DNA of 64,000 bases from assembly GCA_003013855.2 (NCBI GenBank), contig ML058336.1:744001-808000 (forward strand), given 5' to 3'. Position 1 is the first letter of the stretch; each line of letters opens with the position of its first letter. Both the position numbers and the translations under genes were made by a program. The DNA is from Liriodendron chinense. Its lineage: Eukaryota; Streptophyta; Magnoliopsida; Magnoliales; Magnoliaceae. The notes below the pieces were generated by a model. The model was not told where the DNA came from. It did not search any database and saw only the letters and a program-made list of their open reading frames with translations. This document shows positions 29,508 through 41,785 of this stretch, one piece after another.

Positions 29508-32500
29508 TCACCTGGACCCTCCTCGACTACCTCGCGACACTCTAATAGCACCCAATTCAGTTTTGTCTAAGACCAGCTTTCCCCTAATAACCGCTGGCAG
29601 CGACCTTGTATTCTGAAAAACCATCGAGCTTTGCGAGGCATTGCCCATCTTAGCCAGACTATCTGCTACTTGATTCCCTTCTCTAAGAATATGGACCACC
29701 TTTACTTGAGCCCTCGCTTGAAGAGCTATAAACCTAGCCCTCAAGTACCAAAGATTCCAAGGAAGCTTCGAACCTTTCACTAGCACATCCACCACCGAAT
29801 CTGAATCCGTTTCCATGATGATTTTCATGCAACCACGGGCTACACTAGTAGACAGCCCGTCGATTAAAGCTCTAGCTTCGACTGAGGAGTTTGTCCCGAT
29901 CCCATAGCTGCTAGCAAACCCGAAAATGAACTTACCATTCCAATCCCTGCACACTCCTCCTCCTCCCATGTTCCCCGGGTTTCCACGACACGAACCGTCC
30001 ACGTTAACTTTCACCCACCCTTCCTTCGGCCTCGACCACCTAATCACTAACCAAACAAGATTTTCTTGTCTCTTAAGATGAATGTGAAGGTGTTGAAGAG
30101 TTGTCCTTCTAGCTCTGAAAATTTTTGTTGGAGCTGGAAAAAACTGACTGATGTACCTCATCCAACCAAGGACCCTAGATACCACCCTGCATTTTTCGAC
30201 TTCCTTGCCTTCGAATCTGCTACCATTTCTCTCTCGCCAAATCTCCCAGATGATTAGGTTAGGAGCCATACCTCTTAAATTGGAGTAAGAGTCCATGGCC
30301 GACGCCTATCGCCACCAATGCGAGAGCCGAGCTTCCAACGGTTGATCTCGAAAACAAAACACATCAAATGCATTGTTGAAGTAGGTCCAAACCTGTTGAG
30401 ATAGCGCACTGTGTGAGAATAGGTGATCAATCGATTCGGTGGCAGCAGCGTTCTCCAGCGGACAACAATTGCATTTCAAAGCTAGAGATATTCCTTTCGC
30501 TTGGACCCTTTCATCCACCGGGATTCCTTTTAGGAGCATCTTCCAAACGAACATCGAAATCTTCGGTGGCAACTTTGCATGCCACACCCACCTGGCCCAA
30601 TTCTTCTTGCCCCTAGCAGTTCTACTTAGATTCCAAGCAGATTTCATAGAGAATTCACCAGACGACTCGAGAGGCCAAATTCAGCTATTCGCATAATCAT
30701 TAACAATCATACCTTCACTCTCAATGTGCGCACACACTTCCAGTGTAATAAGAGAAATCGCCACTGAGTCCTGAATGATACCCTCATGGCTCAGAAGATC
30801 TTTGACTTGGAGACTCCTTAGATGGGAGGGAACTCGCTGCCCACAAATATCTTCAAGCGGATCAAGCCCCGTCCAATTATCTAACCACAAACTACACTCG
30901 CCTGTCCCCACCATCCAGCGAGCTTGCTGATCAATTAAGGGGAGAAGTTTTAGCACGCTCTTCCACAGAGGGGAGGCCACTCTGGCCCTAGACCTGGGAA
31001 CCGCTGAACGACTATTCCACCCATATTTAGACTTAATAAAATCTGCCCATATTGATGACCCGAAGTCGCTGCTAACCTTCCACGCCAGTTTCATCCTAAG
31101 GCTATTCAATATGTCGGCTAAACACTTAATACTGATCCCCCCTTCCTCTTTGGGTACAGCAATGGATTTCCAACTGATCCAATGTTGTTTTTTCCTACCC
31201 TCATCCCATCCCCAGAAGAAATCAGCAAAATTTCTCTCAAGGTCTGACAATACCTTGATTGGAACCATCAAGGCAGTCCATCGTGTGAATTAGAATGCTA
31301 CTTAGAACGTGTTTGATCAGCACAGATCTCGCTGCTGGGTTCAGACATTTGCTCATCCAGCCCATTGTCCTTGTTGTAATCTTCTCCAGTAAAGGTTGGA
31401 AATGAATCCTCCTGCTTCTCCCTTGAACAATGGGGACTCCCAGGTACCTGAAATTCTCTGCCGAAGTATGAATTCCCGTCAATCGCTGAACACATCTGAT
31501 CCTGGAGGAGGGCAACTTGCTCGAGCACATAAAGCAGCTTTTATCCACATTAATCCTTTGTCCAGATATTCGCTGGTATCTCTCCAAAAAAATTTGGTGT
31601 TGGATAGAGACCTTTTGCTGCCATTGGTGACGATGATGGTGTCGTCTGCAAATAGCAGGTGTGTGACAATCTGACTTCCTCGGCCTGCGTGGAAAGTAAG
31701 ACACATACCTGACTAAGTAAGCCTCTTCAGCCCTCTGCTCAAGATCTCAGCCATAATGACAAACAGCGATGGGGAAAGCGGATCTCCCTGCCGAAGCCCC
31801 CTGGAAGATTTAAAGTACCCCGTCGGTTCCCCATTCACTAACACCGAGAACCAATTGGAGCTCCAACATCCCTCTACCATGCCAACCCATTCCGCACTAA
31901 AACTGAATTTCAGCAACACCGCCTTCAAGAGAGACCACTCCACTCTATCGTACCCTTTCTCCATATCTAGTTTGAAGATGAAGTTCCCTCCCCTTACTTT
32001 CCTGTCAATATTTCTGAACAACTCTTGGGTGAGCACGATACTTTCGGTCATTGATTGCCCCTGGACGAAGGCACCTTGCTCCCCTGAAATAAGCTTAGGG
32101 AGGAGAGAGTTAAGACGAGTGGAAATAACCTTCGAAAAAATCTTGTAGTACACAATTGCAAAGGCTGATTGGCCGGAAATCAGATAATCTCCCTTGAGAT
32201 CCCGATTTTGGGATAAGGAAGATAAGCGTCGACAAGAATGCTCTAGGGAGAGTTCCTCGTTTAAATAGAAATTTTATAGCATTCATGATGTCCTCGCAAA
32301 TGATGTCCTAGCATCCACTGAAGAAAGCTCCCGGAAGGCCATCAAGACTAGGGCCCCCGTCCTTAGGCATAGCATCCACCGCTTGCTTGACCTTAAAAAT
32401 CGTCAGCTCAGCCATAAGCGCCCGATTGTCTTCCTGGGAGATACAATCAGGAATAAGGTCTAAGAGTTCCTCAGGAGGGTCGACCTGTTGGGCTGTCATC

Positions 32501-33713
32501 AGATTAGTGAAGAACTCCACCACTTCTTCCTTGATCCTGATTGGGTCGGAAGTAAACTCACGATCTTGAAGTTTGATTTTCTGGATTACCGCACTTCTCG
32601 ATCTGTTTTTGACTGACAAGTGGAAGAACTTGGTATTCCTGTCTCCTTCTTCCAGCCATTTGTTACGAGACTTTTGTTTCCAAAAACTTTCTTCACACAA
32701 CTCAAGCCACTAGAGATTATCTTGAGCTTCCTTAAGGCTTGACTAGTGGGGTCTTGAGTGGGAAATTGCTGGTTAATGAGCTCTTTGCTCAACACGTCTT
32801 CTTCTGCCCTCTTTAGATTAACGAAAATATCACCAAAAACATCCTTGTTCCATTTCTTAAGAACCCTCTTCACATTCTTCAACTTTATAAGCAGGTTAAA
32901 CATCGGCTGTGTTGGCCCCTCGACAGCCCAAGCTTCCCCCACTTGCTGAAGGAAATGTTCGTGTTGAAACCACATTTGCTGGAACCGGAACGGTCTTGGA
33001 GAGGAGGCAGAAGGGAGAGGGAAGGATAGGAGAAGGGGCGCATGGTCCGAACCCACCCTAGGGAGGTGGTCTACCTTAAAAGAATGAAAACGATCGAGCC
33101 AATCCCCATTACACAGAACTCTATCCAGCCTTGCCCATCTTCTCAATCTTCCCTGCTGGTTGTTGCTCCATGTAAACTGGTTGCCCGAAAATCCTGCGTC
33201 TTGCAAGCCCGATCTGTTGATCGCGTCCACAAACTCCCTTGAGCTGACAAGGTCAGGAAATCTGCTCCCCAGTCTCTCTAATTGGTCAGCAACAGCATTA
33301 AAATCACCACTAACTACCCAAGGACCTACCAATGAGGCAGCCTCTGCTACCATGTCTTCCCAAAGATGCCTTCTCAAGTATTTGGAGCACTTCGCGTAGA
33401 CAAACAATAAACGGACTTTCTCTGCAGTTCCTCTACTCTCTGAATTGAAGGAGATCATCTGGTTCGAAGTTGTTACATCCTCCACCAGGTGGGTATTATT
33501 GAGGAATACCCAAATTTTTCCACCCGCGTCTGCGTTCGAAATCGACATGTGGAAACCCAACTTCAGCCCTATACTCAGCCTCTTATCTTCCCTCTGCATC
33601 GGCTCCAGCAACACTACCAAACCCGGTTTAAATTTTCGAATAAGCCTTTTAGTGGTTCTGAGAGATGCTGCATTACCTATCCTACACACATTCCACACTA
33701 AGACGTTATCCAT
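29508..33713 (-). pseudogene. LINE ORF2 (EN-RT-zf-RNase H), disrupted
   Basis: Starts MDNVLVWNVCR. The endonuclease is largely open (33,713-32,700), with VVSGDFNAV and GSDHAPLLL. A frameshift lies near 32,700, followed by the linker with NKWLEEGDRNTKFFH. RT pieces at 32,153-31,713 hold LDMEKGYDRVEW and RGLRQGDPLSPSLF; the catalytic box appears as FADDT near 31,650, after another frame break. Thumb and connection sequence follows (31,271-30,681), then zf-RVT (30,647-30,306) and RNase H (30,296-29,508) with intact VDGSCRGNPG and ETDSDS. Product if intact: the endonuclease/reverse transcriptase that nicks target DNA and primes cDNA on it. Confidence 0.9.
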
Positions 33714-36081
33714 CTGTTAGACAACCTGAGTCTGCAGCCCTTTTCTGAAGATTGCGTCGTCGGCCATCCCATTCCTCCAAATAAATGCCTTTCAATGGTC
33801 CTACTGCTATTGAATTCTCACCAGCCTTTATGCCCTTCCCGTACTTATCTTTCTTCTGAGTTAGCTCCGATTGCTGGGTAGACTTCCGAACACATTGCCC
33901 TACTACCTCTCTTGTTTGAAGATTCTCCGTGGCTAGCATGTCCCCTTGCAGGGCCTCTGAATCACCAGAATTTGTGTCTCTCTCCCCAAATACCTGGTGG
34001 GTATCTTCCTTAGCATTCAGTTGCTCTTGGGTCTCTGTTTGTATCTGCTTGTTTATATCTATGACTGTGTTTTCGAAGAATGGGGATAAATCCACAATTA
34101 GCTGGGGCCCTTGAAGACAGACATTTCCTCTTCTTCCTTATTGTTTGCTTCTTGCTGAAACACTGTCCAAAGAATCTGGGATCACTTCTAGAGGTGTTTC
34201 CCCAGACGGATTAATGCAGACACCACGTAGATGAGGGATTTGAGGGCTTAAGTTGCTCACACTAATGGGGCTACTACCTTCTGACCGAGCTTTCTTCCTT
34301 ATCCAAGTACACACAGGTCTTCCATAGGAGATCTGCAAGTCCTTATAATTTATAGCGTTGGAGACTGGCTCCGAATGGTCAGGAAAGGTCGCCCCTGTCT
34401 CTCTTCCTCTGACTTGATTTAGAATATTGCTCCTTCTTACATCACTTCTCCTCCCAGGGGAATGAATTCTGATTTCTGCCACCTCTCCCGAGAAATCCCT
34501 CAACTGATCCATCAGCATGATACCCTGTTTTCCACATATCAGATGTGAGTCCTCCCTTCTGACTTCTACCTGGTCTGTTATTGGGAGAATAACTCCCCCA
34601 GGTTGCTGCTTAGAGTCAGTCTGTTGAACAGGTTGAGAAACGTTTTGCCGAGCTCCTGCCATATTCCCCACGAGGCCCGGAACCGAAGTCACTCTGGTCT
34701 GCTGCCTTCCACCACTATCCGTATCTGCATGTTCCCCATCCTGTGGTAGACACGATCTGACCTCAGCTGGTGTCGCTTCTACAGAAGACGAAGTGAGACC
34801 CTTCTCTTCTGGGCAACAGTTCTTCAGAGATTTAGAATTAAAAGCCCTTGTGCATGGGTTTTTAACGCAAACACATGAGGGGCAATCCTCCTACAAGAGA
34901 ACTGGTCCACTATCTCTGTCCAGAGGGCAGAAAACACGCTACACCCACTGTTTGGCGCACTCCCCTCTCGCGTGGGTTTCTGATTCTTCCCTTTCTTGAA
35001 CCTGCACAGGGGAACAACCTTCAGGAAGCACCATGGAGGGCCAAATGGAGTATACCTTGCCTGCCACTTCTGGTTTCCTGACACTATGAATGTCTGCACC
35101 AGGTTTTAGAAGGACTTTAACTTTAGCCTTGAGTTGAGTCATGCCCAGGAGTGAGTCTTTGTCTATCTCTACCACTGAGCCAAAAGTTTCCCCCAAGCCC
35201 ACAAATATAGATTCCAGCCATGCGTGTTCCAGGATCCCAAATAACCTAATCCAGACCCCTCGATCCTCTAACCCTGACTCTGGCGACCAAGCCTCCACTC
35301 TCCTGAGGCCCATTTCTTTTTGAAGTTGGTAGTCAGCGAAGAATGATAAAAGCTCCATTCTAGATTTGAAGGAAATAAGGAAACGATGTTTGGGTAATCG
35401 GGCGATGTCGATGCTAGAAGCGATGTACCTGGAACCTCTGAGGCAATTCATCAAACGGGTGATAGACACTTTTCTATCCTCAGCTTCCCCAACCATAGCT
35501 AGCCCCAACTCCCATTGTTTTTTCGCCACTTCCTGAGGATTGGCTCTGAAGGAAATGTGCCGCAAATCATCAGTTGCTGCCGGCTCTGGTAAGAAGATCC
35601 TGGATTTGACTGCTGGTGGCCCCAAAATGGGACCATACGCTCTCCTAGTCGCATCCGCATATGACTGTGTCTGAAATACTGGTCTGTTTGCCTGAAAGTC
35701 TTGACTAGTGGCCTGGATGTCGAGGGCCGGCGAAGGTTTGCCTGGAAGCTTTGGAGGCGCTGGTGTCTGCCTTGATCTCAATTCCTTCAAAGGGTTCGCC
35801 ATTGCCACTGTCGCAACCCTTCCATCGATCATCTGACCGTGGAAGACTCCTATTGCTTTGTTCACATCATCGGCATACAGAAATCTGACGAAGGCAAATC
35901 CCCTAGGTCGTTGAAGCTTTCAATCCCAAGGGATGAAGACGTCTGTGATTTTTCCCAATTTTCTGAAGATTCAATTTAGGTCTTCAGCTGAGGTGTCGAA
36001 GGTGATGTTGCCTACGAAGGCACCGTAATCTGTGCGAAGGCCTTTCTTCCTCGCGACCTGATGCCATTCGGAGACTCCCAT
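33706..36081 (-). pseudogene. LINE ORF1 (RRM type), disrupted
   Basis: From the ATG at 36,081 (MGVSEWHQVARKKG) the RRM reads GAFVGNI and RGFAFVRFLYADD. Two TGA stops fall inside it (about 35,974 and 35,929), the first after EDLN and the second after IPWD, plausibly by C-to-T change. Open pieces continue at 35,865-34,939 (DUF4283-like, WIRLFGILEHAWLESIF), 34,692-34,138 and 34,095-33,706. The C-terminus is SGCLTDG, almost the same as in the first LINE, and the stop overlaps the ORF2 start by 8 nt. Confidence 0.87.
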
Positions 36082-36105
36082 CCTCCTTCAGCCTTCTGTC
36101 CGACC

Positions 36106-36123
36106 GTTTCTAACATGGTGGTT
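36106..36123. repeat. Target-site duplication, right copy, LINE-2
   Basis: GTTTCTAACATGGTGGTT, identical to 29,349-29,366. Confidence 0.92.
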
Positions 36124-36506
36124 CTTGTACTGTGAAGCCTAGTTTCAGGCACCCAGTTTAATTCGAAATGGGGTTTCGGATCAGTAATGACGTCAAGAGT
36201 CTACATCCAGATTTAGGTTACTAACAGAAATAGTCCTTTTGTATGGTTTTTCAGTAATAAACATAATTGAGAAATGCTTCGTACTCGGCACTCAATCATG
36301 TTGTTTGTATGCCAACCTAACCCTCGGATGAAAATAGGATGCCCAAAAATCAGGTTTACCCATCTATTATATGGGACCCATATGAATGTAGAAGTTTTTG
36401 GATGGTTGTTCATTATTTTCTACCTGATAGTTGAAATGGCCTGCTCTAGGGACATCCTATCTTCATGGTGCACAGACACTATGATGGGCCTGAGACCTGT
36501 CCAATT
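36124..36506. other. Non-coding, MITE-like remnants
   Basis: No gene is seen. Phrases such as TGGATGGTTGTTCATT and GGGCCTGAGACC near 36,400-36,490 resemble degraded repeats. Confidence 0.4.
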
Positions 36507-36519
36507 AGTTGTGTTTGAG
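36507..36519. repeat. TSD of the SDR retrocopy, left
   Basis: AGTTGTGTTTGAG, repeated at 37,472-37,484 directly after the poly(A). Confidence 0.88.
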
Positions 36520-37471
36520 CCTGGAGTTCGAGATTTGTCCTCCCAAACAGATTTTCAGTAGTTGTTGGGTTGACTGTGCGGAGAGAATGGAAGGTTTTGA
36601 TGGGAAGAGAGTATTGATAACATCTAATGGAGATGAGATTTCTAGCAACATCGCTTACTCTCTGGCGAAGTGCGGTTGCAGATTAGTTTTGATGGGAGAT
36701 GAGAGCAGCCTTCGCATAATTGCGGGGACAATAGCAGGTTCTTTGGAGGGAATCGATCCGATCAAAGTGATTGGATTGGATATGGAAGAAGAGAGGGAGT
36801 CTGTTTTTGATGAGGCCGTGGACAAGGCATGCAAAAAGCCTAAGTGTTTTGGATGCTTTCATTAATTGTTACACAGGGAATATGCAAGAACCTCTACATC
36901 TAGCGGAGGATGAGTTTAAAAAGATAGTGAGAATCAATTTCATGGCGCCATGGTTTCTTTTGAAAGCTGTTGGTAAAAGAATGAGAGACTCCAAATCTGG
37001 AGGATCCATCATCTTTCTGACCTCCATCATTGGTGCAGAACGGGGTATCTACCCTGGATCTGCGGCTTATGGTTCGTGTTTGGCTGGAGTGGAGCAGTTA
37101 GTCAGGACATCAGCTATGGAGATTGGTAAGTACAAGATACGAGTCAATGCCATTGCGCGCGGCCTTCACGTAAATGACGAGTATCCATTGTCAGTGGGGA
37201 AGGAAAGGGTGGAGCAGACCACGACGCAGGTGATGCCGTTGATGAGGTGGCTCGATGTGAAAAAGGATCTGGCATCAACAGTCATCTACTTGGTGGGTGA
37301 CGAGTCCTGCTATATGACAGGGACCACCATTTTTTGTCGATGGTGCGCAGTCTATTGTAAGACCCCCGCATGCGTTCTTTCATGTGATTGTAGCTCATCC
37401 AAATGCATTCGTTTAGGCTGTTAGCTGAACATGATATAATAAATTAATGGAAATTGATCCAAAAAAAAAAA
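36520..37471 (+). pseudogene. Processed retrocopy of an SDR oxidoreductase
   Basis: An intronless, cDNA-like copy of a classical short-chain dehydrogenase/reductase with NAD(P)-binding Rossmann fold, coding from the ATG at 36,587 (MEGFDGKRVLIT) to the TGA at 37,385. It ends in an 11-A tail (37,461-37,471) between 13-bp TSDs. Visible family features are the N-terminal dinucleotide region (VLITSNGDEISSNIA, without the usual GxxxGxG), the catalytic Ser region SIIFLTS, YxxxK-like AAYGSCLAG (Lys replaced), and NFMAPWFLLKA. It matches, from memory, a plant SDR group with an atypical active site. Three +1 shifts break the frame: at about 36,850 (in AAGCCTAAG), at about 37,333 (T run before GTCGATGG) and at about 37,365 (C run). 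Poly(A), TSD and lack of introns indicate L1-mediated retroposition, so it is unlikely to be functional. Confidence 0.87.
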
Positions 37472-37484
37472 AGTTGTGTTTGAG
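37472..37484. repeat. TSD of the SDR retrocopy, right
   Basis: AGTTGTGTTTGAG, matching 36,507-36,519. Confidence 0.88.
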
Positions 37485-37934
37485 AATTTTTCAATATAAC
37501 TAAAAATAGAACTTAAACGTCACATATTCCGTTGTCAACCACTCCCAATGCAAGAGTTGGGTGCCGGCCCCGCCAAGTTTCCCATGAGAATCATATAAAA
37601 AGGAATTATATTATCCATGGCCCATGTTTGGATGACCAAGACTATTCATTTGATAGGTGCTACTATGACAAAGGAATGCCCCAGAGATCAGACCTACCCC
37701 AGAGATCAGACCTATCTAACCTTTAGGTGGCAACTACCAACAATGTTTAAATTCATGTAGTGTCCCACATAATGATTGGATATATCTAATTTTTAAGACA
37801 TCCAAATTTGATTGTGGGAAAATTTTGCTAATGCCATATACAAACCATTGGGGACCTCATGGCGACTTATAGTGGAACATGTGGCTTTGATAAGAGGCAA
37901 ATTTAAAAATAATAATAATAATAAATATCAATAG
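37485..37934. other. Non-coding spacer
   Basis: AT-rich, with a tandem CCCCAGAGATCAGACCTA pair at 37,679-37,713 and an AATAAT run near 37,905-37,923. No gene is present. Confidence 0.45.
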
Positions 37935-38700
37935 TGATGTAGGGAGGGCGTGATTAGGCCGATCATCATCTGCCTAATTGGATAAATACCTTAAATTCAC
38001 GAGGCCTCCGAAAATCCTCTACCGAACTTCCTCGAATCCACGAGGGAGAAAGAAGAAACAGGAAATAAATCCAAATAAATTCGTAATAATTAATTGAATG
38101 AGAATAAAAGTACTTACAATACTTTAAATAAAAAACTAAACACTAGGTAGAAGTTTGAGGCTCTAACTCTAAGTAAAACACCCTAAAAACCGCAACTTAT
38201 AAGTAGTAGGCTTAATATTTATAAAAGTCTCTCGATTCTACCACTCATGGTTTTTGGCCAAAAATAGAAAGTTTTCAAACTGGCCTAACTAAGTTGTTCT
38301 ATTAAATATTCTAAACATTTTTCATGTTGGACACAAACTCTAAAATCCTACGAATAAAAAATTATTATCGAAATAAAACTTACTATAAATAGTAAAATTG
38401 AAAATAAACTAGCCTAATGACCATTGATTTGGTCGAATATTACGATTCTGGCATAGACAACCTGGCGTAGTGGGATTGGTTGGCTTAAGTAGCTCGAGCT
38501 ACCCAAAATTATATATTATATGTCCAGAAACTCGTTCCAGATCGTGAGATACAACCGTTTCACGATCTTGAAGGTCCGGATCACTTCTGACCCCGACCAG
38601 CCTTCTTTTGGTCCATCTGGGCCATGTAATAGTCGGTGGCCTGCTCTACATCAAATAACTACCATTTCCTACATCTAGAATGGACGATTGCACGTTGAGT
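37935..38700 (-). repeat. LTR-like fragment related to 48,337-49,100
   Basis: Starts TGATGTAGGG then GGGCGTGATTAGGCCGATCA. It shows weak but ordered similarity to the LTR at 48,337: CATCATCT, CCTTAAATTCA against CTTTGAATTCA, GAATCCACGAG, AATAAA-rich middle, and a 3' part around ATAACTC/AAACTCGTTC(C/T)AGATC. No PBS or internal region flanks it here, so it is a solo or truncated LTR of a related gypsy-type element. The right edge is approximate. Confidence 0.5.
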
Positions 38701-41100
38701 GCACCGGGAGGTGGGATTTTATTGGGCCACCGTGGTGCATAGCATTTTTTGAAAGTTGTTTGGTCAACAAGGGCATCTCTAACCGCAGCCCATTCAAATT
38801 CCCACCATCGCTGGGTCAAGCATGGACCCCTGCTGCAACATACGTGTGAGTCATACTAAAGTAAATGCGTCCTGCCACCACTGACCTCGATAGAGACTGA
38901 TGGGATTTGATTGCGCCATGTACCTTGTCAAGGATGGGTTATGGGTTATTTGAACATGGATTACTTCCCCTTACGTTTGCACTGGGAGGCCACCACGATG
39001 TATGGCTTTTATCCACACCTTCCATCCATTTTTCCTTATCATTTTAGTTTATGAAGTAAAAAATAGGCAGATCGAAAGCTCAGGTAGACCACACTTCAGG
39101 AAGCAGTGTTGTTCTTAGGGCCTACTGTGATGTTTATTTAATATCCAACCTGTTAGATCTGAACGAAGTGAAAACACAAACATCAGCTTAATCTATATAT
39201 AACTTTTGTTGCCTTTAAGAAGTTTTCAACGGTACCTGTTTAATCTCCACTATGTAGTCTACTTAAGCCTTTGTATCCGCTTATTCTTTGGGACCATGAC
39301 CTAAAATTGTCTGCCAAATGGCTGGACGATCATTATGGTGGCCCCTGCGTCCAGTCAAACGTGCCTTGCATGGCCCTGTCTCTGCCAGAAGCCCATGGCC
39401 CCATCAAATCCAGTCACATCGCTGGCGGTGATAGGGTCACTGCTCAATTCGCATATCACGCATACTGTGGAATACGTGGGCCGGCCTCGTATTGTAGATG
39501 TTATGTGGCCGGATCCCTTGCAAAGCTTTGTAGATTAAGCATAATGTAAAACGCAATGTCTGAGAGCCACTGTGAATTGTGCAGCCGATCCAAATCGTTT
39601 CATGTGCATAGGCTACTCATGTTCTGATTTTCTCCCAAAAGCAGATCCAAATATCTGGTGGTCCACATCATGTAAAATTGTACCTAAAACCTTTAAAATT
39701 ATATGGTGTGGCCCACCTAATTTATGGGATGGCTTGATTTCTGGGGTGTACATTCCTCGTGCTCTGCTGCATCGTTTGAGTGCATTTTATGGCACATATA
39801 AGGCATGTAACCCTCACACTCTATCTAAAAGATTTTCATGGTGAGCGTTCCTATCTCAACTTTCCGCTATAGTGTAGCCCACATAAGTTTTGGGTTGGTC
39901 CATTTTTCTAGAATCCAACAAGAACATTAGGTGATGAACATGATGGACGGATTGGATCTTCCGAACAACACATCAGTATGAGGCCTTCATTCGCATGGTA
40001 GGTATGCTTAGAAGGCTTTTTATTGGACCCTGCCACAACATAGAATTTTCTCGTCATTGCAATTCCACAGGCTGTCAACGGGTAGGGCCTGGGGGAGCTA
40101 TGGGCCCGGATTCTGAATTGTTTTGGGCCGGGGCAGGTTGTATTTAAAATTCTGATTTTTCAGGCTGAGGCCAGCCCATTGACACCCATTTCCATGCCAT
40201 CGTGCACCAACACCAAAGTCGCCATTTCAATTCGGATTCCACCAAAATGTTTATTTGCCATCCAAAACCTGTTGATAAGGTCACAAACACTTAGATGAAG
40301 AGACCACACAAATATCATCTTGATCCAAAGCTTTTGTACCCTGCAAGAAGTTTTTAATTGTCAATCACCACTATTTCTATATACTATACTATGGTTCATC
40401 TGGAATTTGGAGCTGCTTCATTTTTTGGATCATGCCTTAAATGAGCTTTCAATATGGATGGACTGCGTGAATGTAGTCAAATACATCACAGTGGGCCCAT
40501 ATGTAGGGGTCCCAGAGGATATGGGTCTCACCTAACCCGCTCCCCCCAAATCTCGACAGGATTGGGTACCACCCACCTGGATCTAGCTAGAGATGGACAG
40601 TCCTGTTAAGGGCTCTATGGAGCCTACCGTGGTGTATATGTTTTATCCACACCTTCATCAATTGTTCCATATCATTTTAGGGAATAAGATAATAAAAAAA
40701 AAAAAAAAAAAAAAAAAAAAGGGATATCTAAGGATAAAGTGGGCCACACTACAAGAAGCAGTAGGAATTGGGTGCCTAACATTGAAAACTTCTTGGGGCC
40801 ACAAAAGGCTCTGATTAAACTTATTTTTGTGTTTTCCCTTCATTCAAGTTTGCGTAACCTTATGAAAAGATTAGATGACAAATAAACTTCACAGTGGACT
40901 CCAGAAAGGTTTTAACAATAGTCATTCCATTCCCATTGCTTTATGTGGTGTGGTCAACTTGAGTTCTAGATGTGCCACATTTTTTTGGATCATGCTCTAG
41001 AATGATCTGAAAAAAATTGATAATGGTGTGGATCTAACACATAAATCATGGTGGGCTTAGAGAAGTGCCACACATAAAAGGTTAGATTATGTATTACTTA
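38701..41100. repeat. Cluster of foldback-MITE copies
   Basis: At least three members of the CCACACCxTCCATCC family. One starts near 38,992 (CCACGATGTATGGCTTTTATC). One ends near 40,502 (CATCACAGTGGGCCCAT). A fairly complete foldback copy spans about 40,613-41,056, with left CCTACCGTGGTGTATATG and right ATAAATCATGGTGGG and an A run at 40,692-40,720. They are non-autonomous, 300-500 bp, with no ORFs of note. The intervening sequence holds no gene that I can support. Confidence 0.6.
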
Positions 41101-41577
41101 AAAGGGAAAAAAATCTTGTTGACCATGGCAATTTTGAATTTTTTTAAAAAAGAGTGCGATGAGTGCATTCTGGATTCACCGTTAAGCCCAGCCTCTTAGC
41201 GAAAAAATTTCAGAGCAAATGACCAAGCACGTTTTGAATTCAATGTTAACAAGCAACACTTAAGGTTGAGTGACATTCTGAATTATCGCATTCTGTCGTT
41301 TTTTAGTGTTAATAAACAGGCCCTAAGTGGCGTCCTTACTATACCATGGCAACACTTGCCAAGTTTACAAACCTGTGGGATATCAAACCGTGCTGCAGGG
41401 GCACTCAACTTGCAAATGACCTTGCCAAAAGGATCAGGACTGTCCACTCATCAGGTCGGGCTCCTCCGTGTATGTCATATGTGAACCGTAGGCCAGTCCA
41501 CTCATATTGTTTGAGAAATCCTAACCACTAATCTGTGGTCACTTGTTTGATGCAAAAGGAACATCAAAGAAAGGGCT

Positions 41578-41785
41578 CGTTAGGATACCACTCGATAAGT
41601 TACCTTTTCAACTTACAGCAGTAGATAAGTAACTTATTTGAGATAAGTAAGTTTGGTTTATGATCATTTATAAGTAACCTTTTTATTCAAAGCTATTCAA
41701 TCACTTCAGTTTAATAAGTAGAAATTAAGATAAACTACTTATGGCATAAGTAGCTTAAGTAACTTACCATCCAAAGTTCCATTTT
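41578..41785. mobile_element. Small TIR element of the AGTAACTTAT family
   Basis: Left CGATAAGTTACCTTTTCAAC and right CTTAAGTAACTTACCATCC are inverted. It shares CAGCAGTAGATAAGTAACTT with 15,450-15,500 in reverse complement. It interrupts copy II where copy I is continuous, so it is a genuine insertion. It lacks the GTGGGGCC arrays of the big relatives at 9044-15,530. Confidence 0.65.

Larger units (their letters stand above)
29367..36105 (-). mobile_element. Near full-length L1-type LINE, second copy
   Basis: 6.74 kb on the minus strand between 18-bp TSDs, with a short T-rich tail at 29,367. ORF1 (36,081-33,706) and ORF2 (33,713-29,508) are both present in full extent but carry stops and frameshifts. 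The leader before the ORF1 ATG is only 24 nt, against 129 nt in the first LINE, so the 5' end may be slightly truncated. ORF1 and ORF2 are more degraded than in the first copy, suggesting an older insertion, although the RNase H domain is an uninterrupted frame. Confidence 0.92.

Noticed and set aside
36106..36140. TTCTTGTACTGTG after the LINE-2 TSD as the missing partner of the CACTA end at 17,883
   Set aside because: It differs from CTTGTAGTG at key bases, and no GAGGCTAAA subterminal repeats precede it.
39271..39844. ORFs of about 90 codons on the + strand
   Set aside because: They lie in a MITE-rich stretch, with no domain and no similarity between neighbouring repeat copies at protein level.
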